A DNA stretch of 64,000 nt from Liopterus haemorrhoidalis (taxonomy: Eukaryota; Arthropoda; Insecta; Coleoptera; Dytiscidae). Shown piece by piece: positions 55,901 through 64,000 of the stretch. Location of the stretch: assembly GCA_963971575.1 (NCBI GenBank), contig OZ020612.1, positions 69,499,869-69,563,868 on the forward strand, written 5' to 3'. Under the pieces are notes generated by a model. It saw nothing but the letters and a program-made list of their open reading frames with translations, was not told the DNA's origin and made no database searches. The position numbers and the translations under genes are program-made. The stretch's first letter is position 1; every line of letters begins with the position of its first letter.

Positions 55901-57143
55901 CTTGGCCTAATATTTTCTAACAGAGATATTATTTAACATAACCAAGGAAACATTACATATAAGTATGAAAAAATAGATACTTAGAAAAAAATTCGAAAAA
56001 TTTTTCGTTTTATCCAAAAATATCCATAAAAAAAAATGTTAGTTATTGCTTTTATAGCAACTTTTGTTAGATAATTTTTTTCGAAATATTTTTCTTTTTA
56101 TTTATAAATTATGAAATATTCGCAAAAATCTTAAAATCGACACGAGTAAACTCCCATTTCTAGTCCACCGATTTTTACTAAAAGTTGACCAACTCGTGCC
56201 ATTGATGTCAAAAGCTTAAATATGAATTTAAAAAAATATATTTTTAGTCGAATTTGACTTTGCACGTGTACATAGATGGACGAACAGACAGACAGACAAG
56301 CAGACAGACAGACAGACGGACAGACGGACAGACAGATCTACAGATATCATGCTAAAAATAATCAAAACATTATGTAGGGACCTCAATTCGTGGCGATCCA
56401 TCGAAATCTCGAAATGTCAAAATCGGTATGATCACAATACCTCCCTTATATATGTTGGCGGTCGGTAAAAATACAAACTGGTCGTACTACCAAATGTTGA
56501 CAAAGCGTTATACTATTTAATTATTTTATATATTAATTTACTTTTATAAGATTTTTATGCTTTATTGTGTCCGGGCACTCTCCCGATGCGACGCTGTTCC
56601 CAGTCCGTCACTGATCACGATGTTAACGCACCAAGAAAAATTTAAGAAACTTAATGAGTTATCTTCATTTATTGCTTAATAATAATAACGTTAAATGTCA
56701 CTTTTTAAAACGTTCCAGTGATGTTGCAGCAGAAGCAATTTTGTACATCCTGTTGCTATTCAGAGAACTACGATTATTCTGGGAAATATTTTCAGCGACC
56801 TTATTATTTTTTATTAAATTTCTTTCACTTTTGCTAATTTTCGATTTGCAATATGTTTTAAGAATACATTAATAAGGTATTATTAGTTTTTTATTCTTTT
56901 TGTATCTGGGTATTATTTTTGAATTTTTATAATGCAAGTGATATATATGTTTACATACCCCAAGTCCGGGCACTTTAACGCATACGTGGAACATTTGGCA
57001 CTGCGTCTCCGAGTCAGCATAGTATCCGCCTAGTACCTTCGCCCTGCAGGTAAACGCCGTGTCGGGCATCGCCTCCAGGCTGTAGGTCGGGTATGGCCGG
57101 TTGTTGAGGTATTGGGCCTCAACCAACCCTACCCAACTTACCC
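39155..57143 (-). CDS. CPAP1-type cuticular protein, single ChtBD2 plus long Tyr/Gln/Thr repeat tail (gene 3, 5' partial)
   Basis: Exons 57143-56959, 42009-41865 and 40944-39155 have canonical splice sites and matching phases (0/0, then 1/1), giving 705 residues plus a split first codon. The ChtBD2 is complete across the first intron: six cysteines spaced 15-5-14-12-7, with GGYYADSETQCQMFHVC, a CPAP1 hallmark, then FLCPNGTAFDQDSQIC and DWDDVDC. By family knowledge CPAP1 proteins bind chitin in the cuticle and are needed for moulting or specific cuticle structures. Upstream, SWVGLVEAQ looks like the end of a signal peptide, so a short start exon lies further upstream on the minus strand and was not found. 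The tail is rich in Tyr, Gln and Thr with KQTENYPTT-like repeats. Member identity within the family unknown. Confidence 0.88.
41745..41792 (-). other. tRNA-like relic
   Basis: The minus strand has gggtgcgggttcaaatcccg, a B-box/T-arm pattern, after a short stem-like region, but no acceptor stem or A box could be matched. Most likely a SINE or tRNA relic in the 0.9-kb intron. Confidence 0.4.
41865..42009 (-). CDS. Gene 3, middle exon (second half of ChtBD2)
   Basis: Acceptor attatttcttccag before GTACAAGAT and donor GGATCAG|gtgcat. Enters in phase 0 and exits in phase 1. Encodes cysteines four to six and the YYSSDNFDLYRLGSG tail, parallel to YHLNLELY in gene 1. Confidence 0.93.
42815..43260 (+). 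repeat. dispersed repeat family B, two tandem copies
   Basis: Landmarks caaaaaacttttgtccc, ctgaaaaa, tttttgatcagatta recur twice, near 42820-43000 and 43070-43260. Nearby, 42310-42345 (cagtggttcttaaccggtgt) looks like a hAT terminus without a matching partner. Confidence 0.55.
43261..44110. other. no gene seen
   Basis: AT-rich intron of gene 3 without coding or repeat structure that I can name. Confidence 0.35.
44114..45209. mobile_element. 1.1-kb TIR element with 3-bp ATG duplication
   Basis: cgggtgtattctgtaag at the left and, inverted, gcttagagaatagacccg at the right; similarity continues for about 45 bp through ttaaaa(t/)tagcgtca / tgacgctaagattttaa. ATG flanks both edges. The interior has GC-richer arms with ttaacgc / gcgttaa motifs and no transposase. 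Harbinger-like in length of duplication, but ATG is not its usual target. Confidence 0.75.
45967..46529 (+). mobile_element. internally deleted DNA transposon, TA-flanked, keeping a transposase N-terminal piece
   Basis: 29-bp TIRs (cagccagacagatctctcgt / inverted acgagaggtctgtccggctg) with two mismatches, bounded by TA. Around 46121-46205 one frame reads GDKKQSGGRAINSQSREI and ISNVLDF. This resembles the start of transposases with a GR.LNSQ.RE motif. The rest of the enzyme is missing. Confidence 0.75.
46530..47800. other. no gene seen
   Basis: AT-rich intron. At 46560 a cagtgtctcttaatcgctgg string resembles a hAT end and at 46850 a ttgggcttgtgcctgttgtg string may be a retroelement tail; neither gives a full element. 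Confidence 0.35.
47820..48110 (+). pseudogene. LINE reverse-transcriptase thumb relic
   Basis: The plus strand reads KYLIVSRPNHEKTINFQING, TFE, stop, IEIFKYL. KY(M)..SR and FE.(V)..FKYLG are typical of the thumb region of non-LTR reverse transcriptases. Stops and frame changes are many, so it is an old fragment. Confidence 0.55.
48420..48673. mobile_element. 257-bp MITE, copy 2 of 2
   Basis: attcgcgactccaaataaca to gtttgagtcgcgaatag; same interior landmarks as 20221-20477 (gtgttgtgctgcagttta, acgcagcgccgccaacgtta). Same orientation. Confidence 0.82.
49272..49321. repeat. 50-bp hairpin
   Basis: tgaacactacacactacact is matched inverted by agtgtagtgtggtgttca around a loop that is itself ctacagtgtag. 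Two unpaired bases in one arm. Could be a collapsed foldback; no terminator role is implied in a eukaryote. Confidence 0.75.
49440..49960 (-). repeat. dispersed repeat family B, inverted, two units
   Basis: On the minus strand the family B landmarks occur twice (gatttttgataagatta region and the atcggatcaaaaattcctct region read in reverse). An open frame at 49581-49874 spans it, but it is a by-product. Confidence 0.5.
50075..50682 (+). repeat. dispersed repeat family C with (CAGACGGA)n, copy 1
   Basis: Runs from aaaatcagctgtcgccacca through a CAGACGGACAGACGGA run at 50508-50560 to cctcccttatatatgttggc and ggtcggtaaaa. Same layout at 55823-56472. Confidence 0.8.
50683..51849. other. no gene; SINE tail relic at its end
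   Basis: AT-rich intron. From about 51700 a segment (ttggccattagtctaaacaa, ccatattagccagtt) matches the tail of the SINE at 30080-30289. Nothing coding. Confidence 0.4.
51850..53208 (-). mobile_element. second copy of the 16807-17938 element, one end lost, split by a Tc1 MITE
   Basis: The minus strand matches the element at 16807-17938 from its intact TIR (ttgaccagtg at 53199-53208) to the region just after the ORF stop. The opposite terminus is missing. The coding part (about 52940 down to 51946) contains PPLHIKLGLMKQF and KFPVNLGDVSDEQGERFHQD, with MMADYCWSIKRDLSGM. It is interrupted at 52206-52689 by a truncated Tc1-type MITE. About 25 bp of the host element's ORF is also missing at the left junction, so the protein cannot be made. 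Confidence 0.85.
52206..52689 (+). mobile_element. Tc1-type MITE, left end missing, with transposase C-terminus relic
   Basis: Right end aatttggccacccactg next to TA matches the full copy at 59040-59528. The plus strand encodes a relic ending ESMPKRLEAAIAANGGITKY and stop, the usual C-terminus of Tc1 transposases. The left terminal 30 bp present in the other copy are absent. Confidence 0.85.
53235..54144 (+). pseudogene. mariner/IS630-type transposon with internal deletion
   Basis: Intact-looking TIRs caaggtgtctcaaaagaaat and inverted atttcttttgagacaccttg with TA on both sides. Between them three frames (53350-53607, 53591-53776, 53773-53994) encode a helix-turn-helix start (MERFSGADRALCVREFYKNG), a second DNA-binding part (NLSIRKRASALNVHRSSLHR) and the tail with WPPRSPDLTPMDFCLWGYLK. 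The segment with the first two catalytic Asp is deleted, so no active enzyme. It could still be moved in trans because its ends are complete. Confidence 0.88.
54150..55077. other. no gene seen
   Basis: AT-rich intron of gene 3; nothing recognised. Confidence 0.35.
55078..55730. repeat. cluster of palindromic GTATTTGAAATAC-type motifs with a hairpin
   Basis: From cagtgctgtgccaaatactt at 55078 onward, more than a dozen variants of agtatttcaaatac or its complement occur to about 55730. At 55400-55560 they form an irregular tandem array of about 20-bp spacing. A separate 27-bp inverted repeat (aatggttgaaataaaaaaca) lies at 55277-55384. The left edge resembles a hAT end; the right edge is unclear. 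Confidence 0.6.
55823..56472 (+). repeat. dispersed repeat family C, copy 2
   Basis: Same order as 50075-50682: aaaatcagctgtggccacca, a CAGACAGACAG/CAGACGGA run at 56285-56335, cctcccttatatatgttggc. The two copies are in the same orientation about 5.7 kb apart with unrelated flanks. Confidence 0.8.
56473..56958. other. intron edge, no gene seen
   Basis: Intron just downstream of the 56959-57143 exon. A GC-richer patch at 56560-56620 (ctcccgatgcgacgctgttc) stands out but matches no RNA or protein I know. Confidence 0.35.
56959..57143 (-). CDS. Gene 3, first visible exon (signal-peptide end and first half of ChtBD2)
   Basis: Acceptor tttgttttgttttag before GGGTAAGTT and donor CTTGGG|gtatgt. 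Encodes SWVGLVEAQYLNNRPYPTY and cysteines one to three (FTCRAKVLGGYYADSETQCQ, FHVC). Leaves in phase 0, as needed by the next exon. Enters with two bases of a split codon. Confidence 0.9.
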
Positions 57144-57444
57144 CTAAAACAAAACAAACATAAATTAATCATAACTGATGAGTAGAAGTAGACTTGTTAT
57201 TAGACCAACTTAGATTTGTTATAGTTAAAATAAATTTTTGATTCCATTAACATAAGTGCAAGAATAGAATTTAGCGAATAAATATTGAATACCAGACAGC
57301 CAGATAGTAGACATTATTTTCTATAAAACTAGTTTTCTATCAGACTAATCGTCTATAATACGAATTTTTAATGTCATTTAACATACGTGGAATTATCAGA
57401 AAATAATTCAGAGATTGAATATTTGATTAATCCTTAAGCTAGAC
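57144..57444. other. upstream intron of gene 3, nothing recognised
   Basis: Should contain or lead to the exon with the start codon; I could not identify it here or further upstream to 64000. Confidence 0.35.
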
Positions 57445-57935
57445 CAGCGGTTCCCAACCTGTGCTCCGCGGAGCCCTAACTGCTCCGCGTGCACTTCTCA
57501 GGGGCTCCGCAGCCGTTCCAGGAAGTAAAATAAATAAAAATTGAATAAAATCAAAAGTATTAGAAATAAAAAACAGAATCAAAATAATAAAACTGGAAAT
57601 GACATTATGAAAGAAAATTGTCCAATTTGTGTGCATGTCCAAGTGATTTCTGACTCTAGCCGGTTTATGACTCTATGACTAGTTGGAATGTGATCAACGA
57701 GATGCATTTTTTGTTTGAATAATCTGCGTGTATTTTGATTATTTGCTTCATTTTATAAAAATCTGTCTATCAATATGTGAGCTGTGAAAGAGAAAAGTGA
57801 ATTTATATTAACTAAAAAATCTACCAATCTATTAATTTGTAAGACATAGGGTAGGCCTAGGGGCTCCGTCATAGAAATTGATTCTAAAAAGGGCTCCGCA
57901 AGTAAAAAGGTTGGGGTATAGGCAACCCTTTTCAC
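57445..57935 (-). mobile_element. hAT-like MITE, copy 2 (inverted relative to 21409-21889)
   Basis: Begins cagcggttcccaacctgtgc, carries ggagccctaa / gggctccgcagccgttccag and ends in aaaaaggttggggtataggc, where the terminus is damaged. Interior matches the first copy in reverse. Confidence 0.8.
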
Positions 57936-58789
57936 ACTTGTGTACTGCAAACTATCTAACTAAATGAAAGTTATATTTTTTACCTCAATTATATGAATAC
58001 AGTCTATTATTACGTAAAGGCGTGTAAGATGTGCGAGCAATGCCCATGCGAACAACCTGTGACAATGGGCAATCATGGGAACTTCACACGAACAGACCCC
58101 ATTGCATTAATTACCTAAGCACTCTCGATTTTACACATTCCAACCCATTGCAATTAGCCATAAGATGAAGCCTTGAATTAAGATATTTCAAATAGACCCG
58201 TGTCACTGTTGAATTTTATGATTAATATTTACATAACTATTAAACTGAAGGGCAAAGTGCAATATGGTTTAGCTCACCATTGTTGTATCGAACATAAAGC
58301 CAAGTGAATAGACTTTTATACTTTTATATAAGTTAGAAAATAAATGTACTTTTAAATGGGAAAATAAAACATGTTAACCGAATTAGTTGCTTTTGTAGCA
58401 CTTTTCCGTATATTAATTAAAATTGTTTTATAAATATTTATAACAAAATAAAATAACAATGGACTAAAATTTAATATCAGTCTTATTTGGTTTATTAATA
58501 AACAACCCTTTCTTTGAACAGAATGTTTGTGCCTAGGTTGTGATTTTTGAAATGTACATGCGTTGAAACTGAAATTTGAACTATAGCAGTGATGGCGAAT
58601 CTTTTGAGCTCGGTGTGTAAAAATTGGGTAAAAAACTAGCTTAACTCGGGTACCGTGTAACGTCTAGAAATATCCATAATTTTGTGATATTCGCAGCCCT
58701 AGTAAAATAGTTATATTTTTGATGTATTTATTAAAACAAAAACAAATCATTCTTTACATTAGTGACTTACATTAGTGACTGTAAGGAAA
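57936..58789. other. no gene seen
   Basis: AT-rich intron or intergenic DNA. Confidence 0.35.
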
Positions 58790-59005
58790 TTTAGAAAAAA
58801 ATACCTTTTTTTACTAGGTGGTACTTCCGGCTTTTAGTAAAGGGGGGGGGGCAAAAAGGAAATTTAGAAAAAAACTACTTTTTTACTTGGCGGCAATTCA
58901 GGCTTCTGGCAAAGGGGGGCGCCAAAAAGGAAATTTAGAAAAAACTACTTTTTTACTGGGCGGCACTTCAGGCTTTTAGTAAAAGGGAAATTTAGGAAAA
59001 AATTA
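58790..59005 (+). repeat. tandem repeat, about 70-bp unit, three copies
   Basis: Units run aaggaaatttagaaaaaa, ctacttttttac, ggcggca.ttcaggctt, and agtaaaggggggg. The poly-G tract varies in length between units. Confidence 0.85.
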
Positions 59006-59039
59006 TGTAAAAGAATATACAGTGGGTGGCCAAATTATT

Positions 59040-59528
59040 AGGGACAGTGCAAATTTTCTGTAATTTTCAAATGAATTTAATGAGAAAATAAGTGGCTTTG
59101 GGTCTCGTATTTATTTTTATTCATTAGAGTGCTATATTTAGAATATAAAACGACATAATTGCTTTTTCATAATCATTTATTTTTGTATAAAAAGTGTTAA
59201 TTTAACATATTAAGTAAAATCTTAATATTTTGTAATGCCACCCTTTGCTGCGATTGCGGCTTCCAGGCGTTTGTGCATGCTTTCTATGCAGACTTTTGCG
59301 TTGTGTCAGAGATTGGGGTTGTGATGCCACTCTCTGATAAGGGTTGATAAATTGCCGCTTGGTGGTGATGATTTCTTTGGCGATCTCCCGCTTTTTAAAA
59401 TAATAATGATACCAGCAACAAGAATATAGAAGAAAAATTATTTAAAAACAATTCATTTTCTCACAAAATGCATAAACTTGAAAATTACAGGGGGGGTGTG
59501 CTGTCCCTAATAATTTAGCCACCTACTG
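59040..59528 (-). mobile_element. Tc1-type MITE, complete, TA-flanked
   Basis: cagtgggtggccaaattatt and inverted aataatttagccacctactg give about 30-bp TIRs, with TA on both sides. The minus strand holds a relic of the transposase C-terminus before the stop near 59219. It gives the full structure of which 52206-52689 is a truncated copy. Confidence 0.9.
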
Positions 59529-59530
59529 TA

Positions 59531-60999
59531 TGTAGGGGGGCGCTTAACTTTGCATCGGGGCTGCCTCCAAGAAAATTTTTAGCTTTCAAGCTCTCCTAAG
59601 AAAAAAAAAAATTAGCTTCAGAGCACCCCAAAAAAAAAATTTCGGTTCAACCATAATACAATTTTGAAAATAACGAGCTTCTTTTAGAATTTTAGTAATA
59701 CCATAAGAATAAAGAAATTAAAAAGCAGTTCACTTCTTATGGCTTCACTGCAACGTTCGAATTAGAAATAGAAAAGTAGGGAGGTCACAGAGGATATATT
59801 AGGTAAACAAGGAAAGAACTCTTTTGTTTTGTGGTGGAAGTACTGTGTTCTCTGTCTTTCGAGTCGTGTTTGTGTTATATGTACTACGAATATGTAGTTG
59901 CATTGATGCAACATTTAGTATTGTTATCGAACAATAGATGGATACACCGTTTTTTGTTTTTGGGGTACATTGAGTTAAACTTCTATATATTATATTCTGT
60001 TGTGTCAGTATCCGCAATAGCTAGAGATTATGAATAATCAAGATAATTATTATTTTTAAATTCCTACACTTAAATTATCATTTATTTTTTAAATTTTCTC
60101 CAACAATTACAAGTTAATTTAGATTTTATAAATGTTTCAATCTAGATAGAAAGTGTTCTTTTTGAGGTTTTTACAAATTATGAAATATTAAATATTTTTC
60201 TCACGAAAGGTAACAAAACAGATTTTAAATTGAATAGCATAGTTTCTGTTTTATATTTTAAGAATTTAGAGCTAAACAAATAAAATTGACAGTGAATTTT
60301 TCTCATATTTTGTTCCAAAAAAATCTAACAATGTACAAAAATTTACATAAATAAGAAATTTTCCTAAAAATTTCGAATTTATATTAAGAGAGATATAATT
60401 AAAAATTTAATGAACGTTGTTAATTTTTTTTTATCAACTCTTCACCCATTACTTTAAAGAAAGAATAATTTAAAATTATTACAAAATTCTATTTAAATTT
60501 CTTTATACAGGCGTTAGTGCCGGTCAATTATATATCAGAGCCAGGGTTCAACAACTTTTTTGGGGGCCCCTATAAAAATGTTATAGCGAAAAATTTGAAC
60601 TATATAAATCAGAGATATCCTACTGCAGGCGCCAGCGATCTTGTTCTGTAAATTTGCATTAAAGTTATTAGATTATTTATTAGAAAAAAATGACTGCAGT
60701 TTGCATTTTATCATAAATTAATTTAATAAAAATCTAGATTTCTTTGTTGAAATGCATATTCTTTTATTTATTTATTTTTTTCTAGTCGATTTGGGGGAAG
60801 TTGAGAGAAGAAGATAACAGCGATGAAGGAGCCCGCCAAAGTTTTGAAATAGTCCCAAGCCTCTTTATTTTGCTGGTAAGAAGCGGATAATTAGAACTAT
60901 TTAAGTTTGTTAAAAAATAAAAAAAAACAAACAATTTAAAATAATTTGGAATGAAAGTTGATAGTTCGTAGAAATTTCAACAAGCCATTATGTCTATAA
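59531..60999. other. no gene seen
   Basis: AT-rich. 59540-59650 has repeats of aaaaatttt(a/t)gctt with poly-A runs; 60545-60580 (ccagggttcaacaacttttt) looks like a transposon end without a partner. Nothing coding. Confidence 0.35.
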
Positions 61000-61332
61000 C
61001 ACTATTCCTCAACCTAAATCTTACCGCGGACCGTCTAAATATTCATTTTCTATTCTAAATCTAAAAATCTTCTAAAATCTATTTTCGCGGATCGACGAAA
61101 ATCATTTTTAAAATTATTTTTATTTATTTTTTTTTGCATTATTTAACATTACATTTACATTATAAAATAAATTATTAATATATAAAAATTTATAATTTTA
61201 TATTTAGTCTACTTGCAGTTGTTTTACAAAAAAAAAAAAATATTAGCTGTAATACTTTTAAAGTTTTCACGGATCTGTTAAATGTTGCCGCGGACAGGCA
61301 CCAGGCTGCTGTATAGTGGTTGAGAAACAGTG
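61000..61332. mobile_element. hAT MITE with perfect 8-bp duplication GTCTATAA
   Basis: cactattcctcaacc and inverted ggttgagaaacagtg form the ends; gtctataa is present at 60992-60999 and 61333-61340. An 8-bp target duplication and this terminal sequence define a hAT element. Interior has ccgcggaccg-type stretches. Non-coding. Confidence 0.92.
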
Positions 61333-61340
61333 GTCTATAA

Positions 61341-61440
61341 CAGCGTTTCTCAACCGGGGGGGCATGAAAGCTTCGTCGGGGGGTCGCAAAGTCATACAAG
61401 ATTGAAGCATAAAAATATTTTTTTTTATTATGCTCCAGAT
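61341..61440 (+). mobile_element. start of a second hAT-type element
   Basis: cagcgtttctcaaccggggg starts exactly one base after the target duplication of the neighbour. The matching far end was not found; only the first about 100 bp look element-like. Confidence 0.6.
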
Positions 61441-61444
61441 AACT

Positions 61445-62567
61445 CAAGGATATGGATACGAGTGTTTAAATCAAAATGGAAGGCACTTTATTAAGTCATT
61501 ATAGAAATACAATTTTTCGTCAACCGAAAGATATTAAATAAATGTTTGAGTGTCTTTTTAAAAGCTCTACACAAAGATACATGTCTACGTTCCCATTTAA
61601 AAATCAAAAGTTGTCCTTGATATCCTTCCCCTTCGGTTTATTCGGGAAAATATCAGTACTATTATTCAATTCTTTGGATAAACTTTGGTCATCAAAATAT
61701 TTTCCCCAGATTGCTAACACTTCGCCTTTTCTAGAAAAATCGTGTCTCTCTATCTTCATACACACAATATATATCGTCGCCTTAATACTACAACTGGGTA
61801 ACTCGAATTTTGGGTATTTTGAGCTATATTCATTGTAATGCTCAATCTAAATAATTGTTCCTATATGTCTTAAGTACAAAAACCCAGTAAAACAAATAAA
61901 TAAGTCCATTGCTGTTTATTGCTCTTCAAAACTTAAAATTGATTTTCTGAGAAACTACTAATTTCAAGTTACCTGGTTGTAGTATTAAGGGGACGATATA
62001 TAGGGGGGCCGCAGACAATATGTACATAATTTTAGGGGTCCCATGCCAGAAAAGGCTGATAAACATAGATCTATAAGACACTTTTCGTCAAAATTATATT
62101 GTATTCACTAATGTTAAATAAATTTAATACAATAGAAAACTAAGGTGATGTGTGCTAATTCACATCAACTAATTTATTAATTTTAAGAAACATATTGCAC
62201 AGACTTAAATGTGATATGTTTAATGAGAACATAACAAAATCTTGGCAAATATAAACGACTGTGAAATTTTTCATCTTTATCGGAATTTTCACGATTTTAA
62301 ATTAATTTACTTATTAATTCTTATCAGTTTTAGATGCAGATTGAATTAAAAGACAAATGTGTCGTTACAAGACATGGCAATAAAGATTATACACCAATGG
62401 TCCCGGCGTCTACAAGTGCCATAATTTATTAATTTACTTAATTTTGAACGGAATTAATACGTTCAGACACTACTTGTGATAAAAATTTAACTAATCAAAT
62501 AATATTGTACATATTGACTGATTATTGCAGATAAGAAAAACAGTGAAGTTACTGTGAAAGTGTTGTA
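61445..62567. other. no gene seen
   Basis: AT-rich. An open frame at 61542-61838 has no recognised domain. The stretch 62000-62090 (aggggtcccatgccagaaaa) looks like the other side of the transposon-end string near 60545, but the pair is weak. Confidence 0.35.
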
Positions 62568-63473
62568 CGGGTTGCGGACATAAATAATACAACTTTTATT
62601 TCTTCATCAGAGCTACACAAGTAGGTAAAAATTATAAGTTAAAATACGATCTTGATTAGATGAATTACGTCCGTAAGTTAGTATTATAGTTGATAGATAA
62701 TGAGATTCGGACCAGTCAGAAAATAAAACAAAATTTATTAACTTCGCTAACGTTTAGATTTAATTTAAATCTTCATCATAGCTTAGTTAATTAGTCCAGA
62801 TATAAAATAACAATTTAAAATTAATAAAAAACACATCATATCCTCCGGTCATTGAATTAACTAATATCTGATGAAGATTTAAATTAAATCGAAACGTTAG
62901 CGAAGTTAATAAATGTTGTTTTATTTTCTGACTGGTCCAAATCTCATTACCTATCAACTATAATTAAAATACGATAGCTGAAGTTTTAAAAAACATACCT
63001 GATCTAGTAAAGTTGCGTCATTGTTTGGTGGTTAAAATTAGTCATGGTTTGCAAAACAATAAATTAAGAGTCAGTAGATAAAAAGTTTTATGAATAAGTT
63101 TAATTTAATTAATTTATTTATTTAATTTAAAATTAATTAATTTCAAAATAAATAAATAAGATACACTCTATCTTTAATTTTATATTTTCTAGACTACTTA
63201 TTATTATTTGTATATTTTAAACTCTTTCATAAAAAAAAATATCTATTGGCTTTTAATTTATTATTTTACTAACCATGACTAATTTTGATCACTGAAAAAT
63301 TACGCTACTTTACTAGATTAGGTATGTTTTTAAAACTTTGTAAGTTTTAAAAACATACTTCTTAACTATTGTATTTTAACTTCCAATTTTTACTTGTGAA
63401 GCTCTGATGTAAAAATAAAGTATTTCGATATTGATCAGCTAGATCTAGTTGCATGATTTATGTCCGTAACCCG
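62568..63473. mobile_element. large foldback element
   Basis: Ends cgggttgcggacataaata and, inverted, atttatgtccgtaacccg. Inner inverted blocks follow in matching order: catcagagct(a/t)cacaagta, then aaacatacct(g/a)atctagtaaag and aaaattagtcatggtt. The two arms together therefore run for hundreds of bases, with a smaller inverted element inserted in the left arm. No coding capacity. Confidence 0.85.
62685..62962. mobile_element. inverted-repeat element nested in the foldback
   Basis: Arms of about 105 bp: tatagttgatagataatgag ... gacca(g) and the inverted ctcattacctatcaactata; shared inner words ttaacttcgctaacgttt and gatttaatttaaatcttcat. Sits inside the left arm of 62568-63473. Confidence 0.85.
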
Positions 63474-64000
63474 TTCAACCCTTCCACTCAAACCTATTTA
63501 TGGACAATACCAACTAGCATCGAAGTTACTGTGCTTAGTATAAAATTACAATATTAGCAAATACAGGTTTCTCGTTTATACGCTGATTGAAATCTCCAAA
63601 ACATTATATTGTATTAGTTTAAATTAAACAATGATTTCTAAATATATATTGTATTTTATGTTTTATAAATTTCAATTTTCAAATAGTTCCTTTCAAAAAT
63701 ATTACAGAGTACCTACTAACTAGCAAATATTAAAAGTGCCGAAAAATCTCATTATTTTAAAACAAATTTATTGAACTTAAATATGTTTACATGGGCCGGT
63801 TTAGAATTAGGTGAGTCTAAACAACAGTGGCGTATTTCATTTTTGATACCCCCCCCCCTCCTGGGCAGAATGTTTTTTGGGCCTCCACTAGGTTTTTCAA
63901 CAAAAGGTTTTGCTACAAAATTAAAAAAAAAAAAAAAAAACTTAATTTAGAAATATTTTAACGGTTTAATGACTTAAATGACTTGAGCCCCTGCAGTTAC
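63474..64000. other. no gene seen
   Basis: AT-rich. At 63835-63900 (gtggcgtatttcatttttga, then a C run and gggcctccactagg) there is the look of a transposon end; no partner inside the window. Confidence 0.35.

Overview
This window is eukaryotic, almost certainly insect, nuclear DNA. It is AT-rich, its genes have introns with GT/AG splice sites, and the recognisable host proteins belong to arthropod cuticle families. DNA transposons, MITEs, SINEs and non-LTR retrotransposon remnants fill the introns and intergenic space. A beetle-like, repeat-rich genome would fit, but I cannot name the species. All gene models are built from reading frames, splice-site motifs, phase matching and protein motifs, without transcripts.

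Three host genes are supported. (1) A plus-strand gene for a large secreted chitin-binding, mucin-like protein. Its exons are 8829-8937, 20664-20990 and 24746-29196; the 5' part lies upstream of the visible exons. It joins the last two cysteines of one peritrophin-type (ChtBD2/CBM14) domain to a Pro/Thr/Gln linker, a very long Thr/Glu-rich region with eight 26-residue repeats, and a complete C-terminal ChtBD2. (2) A minus-strand nuclease gene of the REXO4/ISG20 DEDDh family (36657-32904). (3) A minus-strand CPAP1-type cuticular protein gene (57143-39155, signal-peptide start exon not found). One ChtBD2 is split over two exons and a long Tyr/Gln/Thr-rich repeat tail is encoded in the last exon. 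Genes 1 and 3 point towards each other, with the nuclease between them. Both chitin-binding proteins should act in the extracellular cuticle; the nuclease is unrelated to them.

Layout. 1-8.8 kb lies upstream of the first visible exon of gene 1, whose splice acceptor implies at least part of it is intron; it holds a nearly intact Tc1 copy, LINE fragments and dispersed repeats. 8.9-20.7 kb is an 11.7 kb intron with a foldback, SINEs, a LINE and a short transposon carrying an open 174-codon reading frame. 21-24.7 kb is the next intron, with an AT run, a hAT-like MITE, a diverged tandem array and two TA-flanked MITEs. 24.7-29.2 kb is the large last exon. 29.3-39.1 kb is repeat-rich around the nuclease gene. 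39.2-57.1 kb is gene 3, with a 14.9 kb intron full of nested transposons. 57.2-64 kb continues upstream of the first visible exon of gene 3, with hAT, Tc1 and foldback elements.

I found no CRISPR array, operon, viral genome or obvious new multi-gene system. The observations most worth checking are the two-domain mucin-like protein, a phase-symmetric optional exon in the nuclease gene, the two-copy short transposon family with a conserved C-terminal reading frame, and several insertions whose order can be read from nested copies and target-site duplications.
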